From: Teratosphaeria epicoccoides
Taxonomy: Eukaryota; Ascomycota; Dothideomycetes; Mycosphaerellales; Teratosphaeriaceae
Length of the DNA: 64,000 nucleotides
Direction of reading: 5' to 3'
NCBI GenBank assembly: GCA_021401465.1
Contig: JADDMT010000019.1
Span: forward strand, 344,374-408,373
A program made the position numbers and the translations under genes. Numbering within the stretch: the stretch's first letter is position 1; each line of letters begins with the position of its first letter. The notes under the pieces were generated by a model. The model saw nothing but the letters and a program-made list of their open reading frames with translations, was not told the DNA's origin and did not search any database. Shown here piece by piece: positions 53,883 through 64,000 of this stretch.

Positions 53883-54998
53883 TTACCAGTAATCCGAGTA
53901 CTGCCCCAACGCATCACCGCCCCTCAGCTCATCATGCACAGCCCCCAACTTATCGAAATGCATCGCAGTCTTCCATCCTCGTAACCGCTCCCTCTCCATA
54001 TCCTCCCACGTCCATTCCTCATCGCTCGTCTTCTGCTCCGCATCCGCCTGCTCAGCTAACCGTGAGCTCACCTCCGTAGGCACGCTCTCAGGACTCGCCA
54101 GACTGCCATCCGCTGCGACCGGTGTCTCAACCACAGCAGGCGTCGACGCATCACTCTCGCTCGCCTCAGACCTCGGCGGTAATCCCACACCCGCGGGTCT
54201 CGGAGGCAGCAGCCGTGACCGCTCGAGCACGACTTCCGGGTTAATGGTCAACCTCCCCCTCTTGAAGACATATCTCGAAACACTCGTCGCGAAGATATGT
54301 TTCGTCAAGTCCTCCCCCTCCTTCTTACTTTGGCCAGTTCGTCTCTTGCTCTTCTTCCACGGCTGCAGCACATAGCTATCCGGCTTGATAGCGCCTTTCT
54401 TCACGATATGCGAGACGATATACAACCACTTCCGATCCCAACTGAGTACTCGCGTGTAGATCTCAAAAGCCTGGTATGGCTCGATCTGCCTTTGGAAAAA
54501 GCACGAGACACCGCCCAACGCGACCGCAAAGCTTCCTTTCTGTTTCATTGTCTCGCTCGGCAAGCCATCAAAGTCACCATTCTTGAACCGCGTCAAGCCC
54601 GTGCGAATCAGAGCCGTGACATGATGCGCACGCGCAACGTCAAGGTCGGCAAAGTACGTGCTATTACTCTTATGCAAATTATAATCCGTATCGTATAACG
54701 TATTCCTCGAACTCGTAATGACCGGCATGAAGAGATGTTCTGGCTGTAACGGCGTAGGTTGGAAATAAAGTTGATATACTATCCCACGCAGCACCCGAAA
54801 GTGCCAAACGAGCGGGATGTTCTTGAGGTTCGTGACAGCGAGGATGAGGGCGGCGATGCGCCACATGTTGCGGGCGGCGGCGGGGCCGAAGACTTTGGCG
54901 ATGCCCTTGCGGAAGGAGGGTAGTGCTGTTATTCCTACAAACAGCGCGGCGAGGGAGGCTTGGGAGGCTATTGCTGGGAGGCGCGCGGCGGCTGACAT
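53883..54998 (-). CDS. THEM6-like thioesterase-fold protein
   Basis: An intronless 371-aa protein. An N-terminal hydrophobic region (about residues 5-65) precedes a hot-dog-fold, 4HBT-type domain marked by NSTYFADLDVARAHHVTALI and ALGGVSCFFQRQIEPYQAFEIYTRVLSWD, as in THEM6/C8orf55-like proteins. The long C-terminal part after ~250 is acidic and Ser/Pro-rich, ending EWTWEDMERERLRGW and GGDALGQYSDYW. Members are thought to act on acyl-CoA or acyl lipid, but biochemistry is thin. The hydrophobic N-terminus suggests membrane attachment, as reported for THEM6 at the ER. Fungal members typically have this long tail. Confidence 0.8.
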   Translation of the reverse strand: MSAAARLPAIASQASLAALFVGITALPSFRKGIAKVFGPAAARNMWRIAALILAVTNLKNIPLVWHFRVLRGIVYQLYFQPTPLQPEHLFMPVITSSRNTLYDTDYNLHKSNSTYFADLDVARAHHVTALIRTGLTRFKNGDFDGLPSETMKQKGSFAVALGGVSCFFQRQIEPYQAFEIYTRVLSWDRKWLYIVSHIVKKGAIKPDSYVLQPWKKSKRRTGQSKKEGEDLTKHIFATSVSRYVFKRGRLTINPEVVLERSRLLPPRPAGVGLPPRSEASESDASTPAVVETPVAADGSLASPESVPTEVSSRLAEQADAEQKTSDEEWTWEDMERERLRGWKTAMHFDKLGAVHDELRGGDALGQYSDYW

Positions 54999-56545
54999 GG
55001 TGATGATGGGCGTGAGGTTGATGAGGAGGGCATCGTGTCGGGGACGGGATGGAGGTGGATGATATTGAATGGTTCATTTGGGTGCCATGACGGAAATGAA
55101 AGGCATGTGATGATGGCACATGAAAGGCCGAGGTGAGTTTCTGAGCAAGGACCAACCTTGGACCGCGCAACACAGCCGCAACTTGGTCCTACATAGAGTC
55201 GCTACACATCCAGGCCTTGACTTCACATGCAAATGCCGGCTCCATAGCGGCGATTGCCAGTAGATCCTATCTCGATGCGTTGTATGGAACGGTTTCCAGG
55301 TTGCTGTGATCACGGCCGTCGACATCGGCACCCGTTGACCCTCTGCAGCTTCACGGAGGTCCCAAAGAGTAACGAAATGCTGGCAGTGACCAGTGCTCCA
55401 GAGCGGGACCGTAATGTCAAGACTTCAATGAGCTCGAAGCACGTAATCAAGAAATGGACAAAGCACCTACACTCAGGACAAGACTCAGTACGGTCTTCAC
55501 ACAGAACTCAAGGCATCGAGCTGTGGATGTCACGTGTCCTCCACTCAGTCGGATTCCAGCCAGACCGTAGATTCAGTTGGATTCGCAGCATATTCTTTAT
55601 GCGACTTACAAAAAAACCCCTGGCCGTGATGGCTCTTACGATCTCAGACTTGACATTGACTTGAACCAAGGAGCACGAAAGAGGATGTACAAGTCTATGG
55701 TGTGGCCGATGAACGGGGTTGTCAGTACGAGCCGTCACCACGATAGGTTGTGAAGATTGGCGGCGTCACAATTTCACGAGGGAGCTGACAGATGATTCAG
55801 CTGATGCTTTGCTGTCCGCCTCTTTGCACACATCCGTTGCTATACGAGACACGACCAGAATCATGTTGTACGAGAATTCATGCTGACCTATGGCTGCTGA
55901 CCGCTGTCCAATGTGATGTCAACGGCTCCGTTGGGCCGGTTCTGAGTCTCGTAATCAGGCCGAACCGCTGGTTCAGTTGGTTCAAGTGGTGTGAATCGGT
56001 TGCGACTGACCGAACCGCAGCACTTAGTGTCGTGGAATCCTGTGCGGTTCCTAGGCCTTTAGACCCCCGTTACACTCCGAAGGCGGTCGTTCAAGTGGTG
56101 AAACGGTCAATTAAAACGGTAGTAGATATACTGCTGGAAGAAGGTAGATTTCCAGTCATCTCGAATGCTCGTTGAAGAGTTCCATACCCTCATAGTGATC
56201 TTCTCTAATGTAACGACCGTAATGTTGGTGTTTCAGTCGGTGCACACACTCAAAGCCGACTGACCATCGCCAAGCGACGCCTTCAACCAAGAGCAGTTTG
56301 TGGTAGCCCTCGCACCCGATTAGGGTGACGGTACCAGTCCATTCATTTCAACGGCCATAGCTGAACCATAGACATGTTAACAGGCGAAACAGGCGAAACA
56401 AGTACACAGTGCCGGACTCGGCCAGAGTGATCCGAAACGCGGACACAGGGTCAATCAGCACATACAAGGCCGGCTCATCCCTCAGCATGACGACTCCATT
56501 CCTATCAGCTCGTCCGTCAATTCGTTTTACGTTATCAAAAGCACG
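54999..56545. other. Intergenic, no intact gene
   Basis: About 1.5 kb after the thioesterase start. It should carry that gene's promoter. A low-complexity patch near 55920-56130 repeats GAACCG/CGGTTC motifs and GTTCAAGTGGTG. Short open frames (55792-56175, plus) have no recognised motif. Confidence 0.4.
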
Positions 56546-57190
56546 ATGGCAGCCTCTCCAGAAGTCACCAATGTTGAGGCAAGTACCCGCATAAGCAGGG
56601 TCTGGATTCGGGTCTTTGACATCGCAGAGCTTGCAGAACTCCTTCCACTAAAGTTCTACGGACTCCTTACCAGAGATGTCTACCGGGCGTACACTCTTTA
56701 CGGAGACTCCGCGGTTTGTCTGCTAGTGAGACGACGCCGGGGCTTTCGATTCGTCGCTGGTCACACCTATTGTGCGCACTTTGCGGTCATTCGATCAATT
56801 GCTGAACTCGGCTTGAAAGAGCTGCTGGGCCTACGCTCGCTGGACAAGGGGCTATAAGATGCACTGGATGGCTGTGATAAGCTCCAGGGCTGCTCGCAAG
56901 GGCCGATGCCAAATTTGGGGCGCTGAGTTGCACTGAGGAAGAGGCGCCGCCGGTCGATCAGTATTACTTGCTGGATCACATCGGGGAGGTATTGGTTCTT
57001 TGTTCCGCCTGCTTACGCCGCTTCATGAAACCATCTCTTGGCAATCAGGCCATCTTGGGGATACAACCGTCGATCTTGCCGCACTTCTGGATGGAATGAC
57101 AAAGGCGGGCTGGGCGGGTGTCAAGTCCGTGTGCTTGGGTCAGTCAATGTCAGCGCAGTTGAAAATTAAGTTCAGCGGCAAGACGTGGCG
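56546..57190 (+). pseudogene. Degraded F-box-like gene (candidate)
   Basis: An ATG at 56546 opens a frame starting MAASPEVTNVEAS and, some 25 residues on, VFDIAELAELLPLK, which resembles an F-box opening (VFDI.ELLE.ILL.LP). It stops at 56857. Further coding-like segments continue in other frames, such as EEAPPVDQYYLLDHIGEVLV from about 56938. Repeated frame changes and stops mark it as decayed. The similarity is weak, so the family call is tentative. Confidence 0.3.
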
Positions 57191-57579
57191 TCTAGTATGG
57201 CCTTGACGGATCATACCACTTTACGTGAGATTCGAGAATGGTTTGCAGATACACTGCTGGAAGCGAGCGCTCGAACTGGGATGGCTTCCAACACACAAAT
57301 TCAATGTTGGACTTCAGGTCCAAAGACGCTTTGACGGGCGTCTGGGACTACAGAGAGGCATTAGTAAGGCTTAGGTATGCTATGTACGTAGTATGATAAG
57401 CATAGGAAGTTGGTGATGTTCGAAGCTGCAGTTGCCCAAAAAGTGGGTCTTGCACGTCGAATGTACCTCAGGTATGTAACCGCAAAGGTCAGACCGCCGA
57501 CCCTATTCGCACTCACTTAGAAGACCGGCAGTCATTTCAACAAGACGCTTCCCATCACCTACGCATTTTTGTCATCAAG

Positions 57580-58366
57580 ATGGCGGCATCGAACTTAGCG
57601 ACACGCCTTTTCAACCTTCCCGAGCTCCTTGAGCTGATCCTCCTATCGCTGCCACAAGACACCACACACCAAGAGGTCTCCTCGATGCGCTGAATCTTGC
57701 AATCTCGCATAGTATCACGGACGTGGCATGATCTGATCCACACATCCGCCCCTCTCCGCCAGCGCCTTTATTTGCCAACATCACTTGACGCCGCCGGATC
57801 CGACGTCTACCTAAAGAAGAGTGCATTTCCACCTGCTCGACCAAACCCATGGATTCCTCACCTCTTGCTCAGTCAAAGAAGCTGGGGGTCAGCATACCCT
57901 TTCAGCAACACCATGCAAGCCTTCGACTTCAATCAGTGCGACGACCCTGAGCCTCATGAGGAGCTATTCTGGACTTTCTCCTTCGAGCTCTCGAATGCTC
58001 AGTGGAGGCACCTACCACCTGCTGGTAGCTGGAGGGATATGCTAGCTTGCTCCTTTCACGGATCTGTGGTTCACGCGATCGTTCTACGAGCTGGGTAGCG
58101 GCCGTGCACCATTCGTCACTCACCTTGACTATGATCCCAAGCTTTCCAAGGCTGAGCAGCGCTATAGACTTCATCGCGATGGTGGCGTGACGATAGGCGA
58201 CTTGGTGGATGCCTTTGTGGAGTTGTACGAGCAGCATCCTGATGCTAAGTTCGTCATGATCGAAAGTTTGCGTGTACCTAATATTCCTGAGGGGTCTCAA
58301 TTGAGACTGCAAGACGATGTGCCGACTGCTCGGCCTCTCTTGCCAGGCAGGAGTGCTGAAAGATAG
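57580..58366 (+). pseudogene. Broken F-box gene
   Basis: From the ATG at 57580 the frame reads TRLFNLPELLELILLSLP, a typical F-box start, then hits TGA at 57691-57693. The same frame continues with VSRTWHDLIHTSAPLRQRLYL and LFWTFSFELS up to about 58054. Coding then shifts by one base to another frame (FTDLWFTRSFYELGSG, then GGVTIGDLVDAFVELYEQHP) and ends at a TAG at 58364-58366. The layout (F-box, then TW..LI..S..L..RLYL, then GVTIGDLVDAF) matches the large F-box families of mycosphaerella-type fungi. One nonsense codon and one frameshift suggest recent loss rather than a sequencing slip, though each could be an error. Too short for an intron between. Confidence 0.6.
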
Positions 58367-59127
58367 TTGGCCGATGGATATTCGAGTACTACACGTGCAA
58401 TGGACTCGGCTGCGATCGGACATCTTGTGGACTTGGCAAATTCCGGTGATTGTCCCGCTACATCTCGTATCCTACTCAGACGCGCAGTATGAGCCCTGCG
58501 ATGCTGGTGGTATTTTAAGCTTGCATTATCTGCCCACATAAGTCTCCTAAATGTCAGCGACAGTCAAATCGGCTAATCGCCGCCTTCCACGAAGTCTCGT
58601 GGCGCATATACAAGTTGGTCGTAAGGCCTTCCTCGCCGGGCCTTAGACTTGCAAGGCTCCACGTCCGCCTGAAACCATTCAGTCATCTAGATCAGCATTT
58701 GAGCCCAATTTGTGCCTCGCACGGACAGGCCTGGAGGAAGATTTAGATCTCCCATTCAAGCTCATGGCTGATAAGCACCGAAGTACACTTCAAGAGAAAC
58801 TTCAACATAATAGAATACATCGATGCTTCGGTGTGAATGGTGAACGCCTTGGAGGTGGGTGCAACAAGAATACTCCATGGCCAGATAGGCTGCATACGTC
58901 GCATTGCTTACATATCTACAGAACTCGTCGATATCGAGATGACTACCTGAGTCACCGTTAATGTCATCTCCAGCAAGGGGCCCGGATTCACTATCGCACT
59001 GCCCCTCCTTGCGGCCGTTGGAATAGGTCTCGTCCATGTCTCGCTGTGCCCATCGCATGTCGCCGAGCGTCAGTGTAGCAAGGCCCGTGTCTGAAGCTAC
59101 ATCGGAAATAAAGTTGGGCCTGAGCCA
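58367..59127. other. Intergenic, nothing assignable
   Basis: About 760 bp between two decayed genes. Short open frames on both strands lack motifs. Confidence 0.4.
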
Positions 59128-59940
59128 CTACCTCTCATGCGTCTTGTCTCTCAGATTCACCGCCAAGGTCCAGGTCGTACGAGTGCCATCTACGGTCAGA
59201 TAGTCCGAGTGATCCAGGAAGACCAAAGCAGCTTCGATACTTGCTAGAGTCTCTCCACCAGCAGAAGCGCTGTGTAAAGCGTCCTGTATGTTGAAAAGGG
59301 CACCGATCGTACGCTCTCTCGTCGACAGGAAACTTATGGTATGATTGGGAGAGTCGAGCACACTCAGCTCATTGTAACACCGCGCCTCGCTGGGGTACAG
59401 GTAGCTCCGATGAACCCAAGGATATGTCAGCGTCTTGCTTGGAATTGTCGTGGCACTTCTGCTTCCAGTATGCGACCGCCTTGTCGAATGGATGATACAG
59501 GTCCGAGAATATGCTTGGGCATTGCTCGAGTGTCAGCCCATCGCCTGTCACAACTCCGAGAGTGGTCTTGATGGAATGGACTGCTTCTACGGGCTGATCT
59601 GAGTGATTTTCAAGGGTGTTGATGTCGAAATAGGTGTTGAAAGGCAAGATCTCAGGAACCTGGATCCTCGACCGATCAAGAGGCGCTCAAAGACCACCAG
59701 TGTAGCGGAGGCGTAGCAACTGTGTTGTCAGGTCAGGGACGAAGAGCTCGGCACCATCGACATGAATCTCGAATTCATGATACCAGAATGCTGGCGATCT
59801 GCAATTTGGTTATGGCTGTATGCCATCTTACTGAAAGCGTAGGTCCACTGTTGCGCAGACGAAGGGTTGAAAGGGAACCGCGAGTGTTTCGACCGTACGC
59901 TGACTGTATTGCGCATTCGGCAAACACATGCACTTCCACA
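59128..59940 (-). pseudogene. Decayed hypothetical gene, leftward
   Basis: Reading leftward, coding-like segments follow one another with shifts: ETLAVPFQPFVCATVDLRFQ, then (after stops) SPAFWYHEFEIHVDGAELFV, then LPFNTYFDINTLENHSDQPV, and after a frameshift near 59400 a last part, YNELSVLDSPNHTISFLS, ending at 59128 (DKTHER). A 33-bp GTAAGA..TTGCAG sequence around 59820-59852 would remove two of the stops in frame, so splicing could rescue part of it, but another stop near 59690 remains. I do not recognise the family. It appears to be a real gene that has recently broken. Confidence 0.35.
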
Positions 59941-60985
59941 ACCTCCGGCCCCTCGTCTGACTGTCCATCCTGCGCACTGAGCATTCCGGCCAGCCTTCAG
60001 GACTTCGGGGAGCCCTTTCAAGCTCGACCCAACGGCCTAATACAGCGAACGTGCAGCTTGGTACGAACGCATGTTGTGTCGCGCATTGACTTGACTCATC
60101 GCTCATGAGATAGCGTTCTCGCTGCGATGACAGCCAATTTGGACGCATCCAGAAACATGCCCTTACGAATTTCCGTCTAGCAGATGACTGACGCGCATTG
60201 CATGACTTCATATCATGCTGAGATACATTGATGTGGAGATTTCCATGATTACTGAGCGCTGCTGGTACTACAGCTCTATTAACTACCCATGTCGCCATGC
60301 AGTCAACTTCTTGCTCAGTGCCCACATCATCCGCAGGTGTTCGCGCACCAATGCGGGCCTGAGCTTACCGGTAATGTTTCGCAACCGGAAGTCGGTGCGG
60401 ACCGTGGAGATGGCCCTCGAGATCTACCGGGGTATCAGCCAGTCTGTCATGCCTCGAATGCTACCTCTCGCCAATAATCGTCTTCAAGTCGAGTGGGTAC
60501 TCGGCGACGGACCCCGATCGTATCCGCTGTTGACTGCCGCCAGGCACAATGCTAGTCTGCTAGTCTGCTCTCAGCGATTCCACTTTGCTGACCTGTTGCA
60601 CATCCGTTGAATGCGGCATTTGAACTCTTGACGGCTCAAGCATCTGGCAGATCTTACTCCCCAGCGCTGAGAACAGCTGCTGGTGTGACTCCTGGCCGCA
60701 GACTGGTCGAGTTCCGACAATCGCGCTTGAGTAGTGGATAGTATGAGAGCCACGTGGTCGACGTTGGACGTGTGCAATCACGAGACACTTCCGATGTTGG
60801 GTCTTTGGAAAGTCGACGACACATTCCTGCGGTGAACCATGTCATTTTCGACCGGACAGCTGGCGGACTGGTGACACCAGGACGACTTGTCAAGATGCCG
60901 CGCCGCCGTCGATCGAATGACAACCGAGCACTTTTGAATTGACTGGCGTCCTGATGAGCGGATCCAGTTTGACCGATGAACAGGG
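59941..60985. other. Intergenic, with an orphan open frame
   Basis: A 131-codon rightward frame at 60215-60610 opens with an ATG (MLRYIDVEISMITERCW) and has no recognised motif. It overlaps the likely 5' region of the leftward decayed gene. I do not call it a gene. Confidence 0.35.
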
Positions 60986-61995
60986 TCACAGGATCAGACA
61001 TGACTGCTTTCGAGTGCCTCGACCGGCAACAACCGTCAGCCAAGCTGTTGACAGCATCAATTGGCGAGCTTCGTGGGTCGCCACAAGACCGAAGTAGAAG
61101 CCAAAATCGCCGCCTTTGAGTCTTTCTGTCGCTACACCAGAGACATAGGCGCCGGAACCGTCGTCTCTCGTGGCTCGCAAAGCCTCGATGGCAGCCGTCG
61201 AACAAAATCCAGATCCCACCCTCGTGCTCGTGCGAGTTGGCGCTTCCAAACCAGCTTTCCGATAAGCAGGAAGAAGAGTACCAGATCATCCATGATAGAC
61301 GTCTCCGTCGATCTCAAAACAAGATGCAGGAGTCAGGAGCGCGCGGACAGCTGGCAGAAGAGGTACCTAGTCATTACTTCAGCAGGAGTGACCAACCACG
61401 GTAGCTGCTGTCCATCATCAATGAAACGCCCGCTCATCATCTTGAACCATACCACCGGTATCCAGACCGTTTGCCTTGTAGCACGTTGATACTCATCTCC
61501 TTTGCTTTTCCACATGCGGAAGCATCTATATGCTGCAAGCGGCACTTTGCCCCCGGATCCCATCGCGATGCACCCAGACGAACCAAATGGTCTTCACAAG
61601 CCATCGCCAACATACTCACGATCCCAGTAATTAATGTGTGTCGACGAGCAGAGTCGCCAAAACCGCATGAAGGGTCCTTTCCGGGCCGTACTTCCCGCTG
61701 CCAGATAAAACGGCCCGGCAAGCAGGTAGAGTGTCACCCGCACTCTGGCTCCAGATTTGTCAGGACGGGCGTACATGTCCCACCATGTACTGCCTGCCCA
61801 GATCAGCCGCAAGATGCGCATTTGCCTTTTGCAGCAGCTGTTGGTGAGCCATGATGCTGTTTTCTGACTTTGGTGGTACTTTGCTAAGCCATGTGCGCGA
61901 CATGCTCTGCAATAGATGGATGCTTTTCCGAGCCGCTCATGCTCTAGCTTCCCAGATGTGCCGCGAAGAGACCTCCGATAGACGACGGATTGCAT
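60986..61995 (-). pseudogene. Decayed or multi-exon hypothetical gene with membrane-like part
   Basis: Leftward, the segment 61995-61594 reads LIWAGSTWWDMYARPDKSG and VTLYLLAGPFYLAAGST, which look like a soluble part followed by a membrane helix. Later segments in other frames read EDHLVRLGASRWDPGAK and MTRYLFCQLSARS, and the last one reads GSGFCSTAAIEALRATRD and GGDFGFYFGLVATHEARQ, ending at 60986. I could not find splice sites that join them without stops (a TGA near 61291 blocks the last join), so decay is more likely than a multi-exon gene. The family is unknown. Confidence 0.3.
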
Positions 61996-62209
61996 TTCTG
62001 TTCGCAGGTATAACGAGTCTTTGATCTATACGCACGTGGCCTCTGCTGAAGTGTGGTTGCAACCGTTGGAACGCATTACAACTCAGTCTAACTCTGTTCC
62101 TTCAGTCCCTCACACACCTTGACCAAGCATATCTTTCAAACCCAACAATACACAGGCTAATCATTGTGACTGCTGCGTCCCTCTCAGTAAACGCCGAGAG
62201 CACCTGCGC
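61996..62209. other. Short gap after YHM2
   Basis: About 210 bp downstream of the YHM2 stop, likely the 3' UTR and terminator. No gene seen. Confidence 0.4.
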
Positions 62210-63240
62210 TCAATGCTTAGCGGTTACTGTCTCTCCAGTTGCCTTCTCGACCTGTACATTTCAAGTCAGCATTCAACCTTACGAGGAGATGGTTGTCATA
62301 GAATGCCTGAGCGACTTACCAATTCCTTAGCCACATCACCCAAGGCGACCATGCAAATTGTCTGCCAGACGCCCAACCCAATGCGCGGTGCCACACCACG
62401 GTAGAGACCCCTGATACCATTCTGCTTGTAAATGTACGCAAATGTATTGCCGACCGTCATCTTCTTTGGACGGTTCGGGTCGTCCTTCTTACTCTGCATT
62501 TCAACCCGCACGACCTCAATCGGCTGATTCCACGCACTCAAACCACCACCAAGCGCAGACGCCAAAACCTTCTCCACCACAGACAGCTTCTGTGAACTGT
62601 CCGTTTTGCCTGTGAACGAGCGAATGCCGTTCTCCGCAACACGTGAGAGACCGAAGCGTGAGCCCCAATTCGTGACCTGCCTGACCGCAACGGCATTGAC
62701 GCCTTTGTTGATTCCTGCGATACCCTCGCGTCTGTAAATGTCCATAAATGTCTGCATGGTGCCTGGCACCTTCTCTCCAGCCGCCGCGGCTTTGTGCTTC
62801 GTCATCTCCACGGTCTTCATGCACGTGCAGAAACCCATCGTCGCATACGCTTGTGCCAGACCACCAGTCATACCGCCCGTGATACCCGCAGCAAAGTCAC
62901 CCGCGCCTGCGTACGCCTTGGCATAGTACTCTGCCTCGGAAGCCACGAACAGCAGCACGGCGCCCTTGGTTGACGCTTCAATCCAAGCCCAGGGGATCAG
63001 ACCCTGGTAGAAACCGAAGATACCGCCACGAGACCAAATGCGTGCAACGGCGCCTGCCATACCGTCACCACGATTCGCGGCCATGGTGGTCTTCATGACT
63101 TCTAGGGGCTGTCCTAGGGTCGAAACCTCGAACATGTTGAGCCCTGAGCCAAGCAGCAGATTGCTGAACTTGACAGGTTTCTTCTCGAGCCGCTTGGGCT
63201 CGTTGACCATAGCGGGCACGGGGTTGCCGGTGGAGGACAT
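62210..63240 (-). CDS. YHM2: Mitochondrial citrate/2-oxoglutarate carrier
   Basis: Exon 1 63240-62320, intron 62319-62252 (68 bp, GTAAGT..TACAG), exon 2 62251-62210; total 320 aa. Without the intron the protein would end SRSGIL; with it the family C-terminus VEKATGETVTAKH is restored. The sequence matches Yhm2 almost throughout: KPVKFSNLLLGSGLNMFEV, QPLEVMKTTMAANR, FYQGLIPWAWIEASTKGAVL, YATMGFCTCMKTVEMTKHK and GGLSAWNQPIEVVRVEMQSK. Yhm2 exchanges mitochondrial citrate for oxoglutarate and supports cytosolic NADPH; in yeast it was also found with mitochondrial DNA. The mitochondrial-carrier PxE signatures are kept in repeats 1 and 3, while repeat 2 is atypical as in the family. Confidence 0.95.
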
Positions 63241-64000
63241 GTCTTGCTGAAGCGGTAGTGGAGGGGGCCGGACCGAGGCAAGTGATGGCTTCTTCGCCTA
63301 CAGGTAACGGGTAGTGAGGAGTGGTTTAGTTGTGTGCGAGACGCAAGCAGCGCAAGTGCGCAAGTGGCAGCGGAAATTTGCTTATCGGCGGTGTAACAGG
63401 AGGTCGTTCGAAGATTGCTTGCTTCTTGCACCCTCACCAATCACTGGGACCACGAGCTTTATTCGCAATGAGGGGGCTGCAACAAAGACAATGCTATGTG
63501 TTTATGTTTGTTTGCAGAGACGACTTCCAGGCTCAACTTCAGCTTTCGAACTTACGACTACGTACCTCAGCTGTCAACTGGTGTATTTTTTGCTGAGCAG
63601 CTTATCCCGACGCTCTCAGCGGCTGAGCCTATTTTGAGTGAAGCACGTCCGCTCGGCATTTGCTTCAACGGCCCGCACTGTGTCTCAACCAATCCTGATG
63701 AGCTGCGGCTGAGATCACTCAAAGCGTGGAGCCGAATGCCTCGGTTCCGATCTTATTAAATAGGTATATCGCCGTTTGGTGATGTTTCAAATGCATGGTA
63801 TTTTCGGATGAGCGCTATCACTCCTATCTATAATTTTCTGCAGTGGCTTGTAGTCACCACATACGCTACTGCGGTGTTCTCGTGATACAGGCTCGTCTTA
63901 CATCGGACACCTTACCTCGCGACCAGTGGGACTCACCAAACAATACACCCCCTCAGAGATCACCCTCTGAAGGTTACTTTGAGTGAGAGCCCCTGCGGCG
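63241..64000. promoter_or_regulatory. YHM2 upstream region
   Basis: About 760 bp from the YHM2 start to the window edge; it should contain the promoter and 5' UTR. Open frames here on the plus strand are antisense or lack motifs. No further gene is recognised. Confidence 0.4.

Noticed and set aside
1..64000. CRISPR array, prophage, operon or rRNA genes
   Set aside because: The window has eukaryotic introns and fungal genes; no regularly spaced repeats, ribosomal RNA sequence or tRNA with clear A and B boxes was found by eye.

Overview
This window is nuclear DNA from a filamentous ascomycete. The evidence is intron style (short GT-AG introns, mostly about 43-116 bp, with CTAAC-like branch sites), gene density of about one gene per 3 kb, and gene content: an NADPH oxidase with an EF-hand, NAD formate dehydrogenase, Mso1, Yhm2, Laa1, F-box genes and a RIP-like transposon relic. 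The F-box relics and the overall gene style suggest Dothideomycetes, perhaps Mycosphaerellales, but that placement is inference. I see no prokaryotic features, CRISPR arrays, rRNA or convincing tRNA genes.

Layout. 0-16 kb is conserved core. It holds the 5' end of an F-box-like gene running off the left edge, a TACO1/YebC mitochondrial translation activator sharing a 216-bp divergent promoter with the large HEAT-repeat gene LAA1, a seven-exon secreted cysteine-rich protein, the mitochondrial tRNA-modifying GTPase MSS1/MnmE, and an F-box/LRR-like protein. 16-25 kb holds an MFS multidrug transporter, a 2.5-kb stretch with short repeats, a four-exon formate dehydrogenase with a mitochondrial presequence, and an Mso1 homologue. 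26-32 kb holds a two-exon NOX5/NoxC-type NADPH oxidase, a hypothetical gene beside it, a 25-bp minisatellite and an acyl-CoA dehydrogenase. 32.3-37.8 kb is gene-poor. 37.8-45.9 kb holds a six-exon aldo-keto reductase with a GC-AG intron, a coiled-coil orphan, a DCAF4-like WD40 protein and a three-exon short-chain dehydrogenase. 46.66-47.38 kb is a decayed DNA transposon with inverted ends. 47.9-55 kb holds an Nha1-type Na+/H+ antiporter, an unusual small Cys-Pro repeat protein, the SelO/Fmp40 AMPylase and a THEM6-like thioesterase-fold protein. 55-62.2 kb is a graveyard of decayed accessory genes, including a broken F-box gene. 62.2-63.2 kb is the mitochondrial citrate/oxoglutarate carrier YHM2.

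Functional themes. Six genes have predicted or family-known mitochondrial products (TACO1, MSS1, FDH, SelO, YHM2, and perhaps the aldo-keto reductase through an upstream ATG). Several are redox-related (FDH, NOX, AKR, SDR, ACAD, SelO). I see no biosynthetic cluster. The most distinctive object is the 152-aa protein at 50.5-51.1 kb: two copies of a module in which every one of six cysteines precedes proline, with His-rich segments between them. That is the arrangement expected of a heme- or metal-binding protein. Exon joins given below were worked out by eye from splice signals and reading-frame continuity and have not been tested against transcripts.
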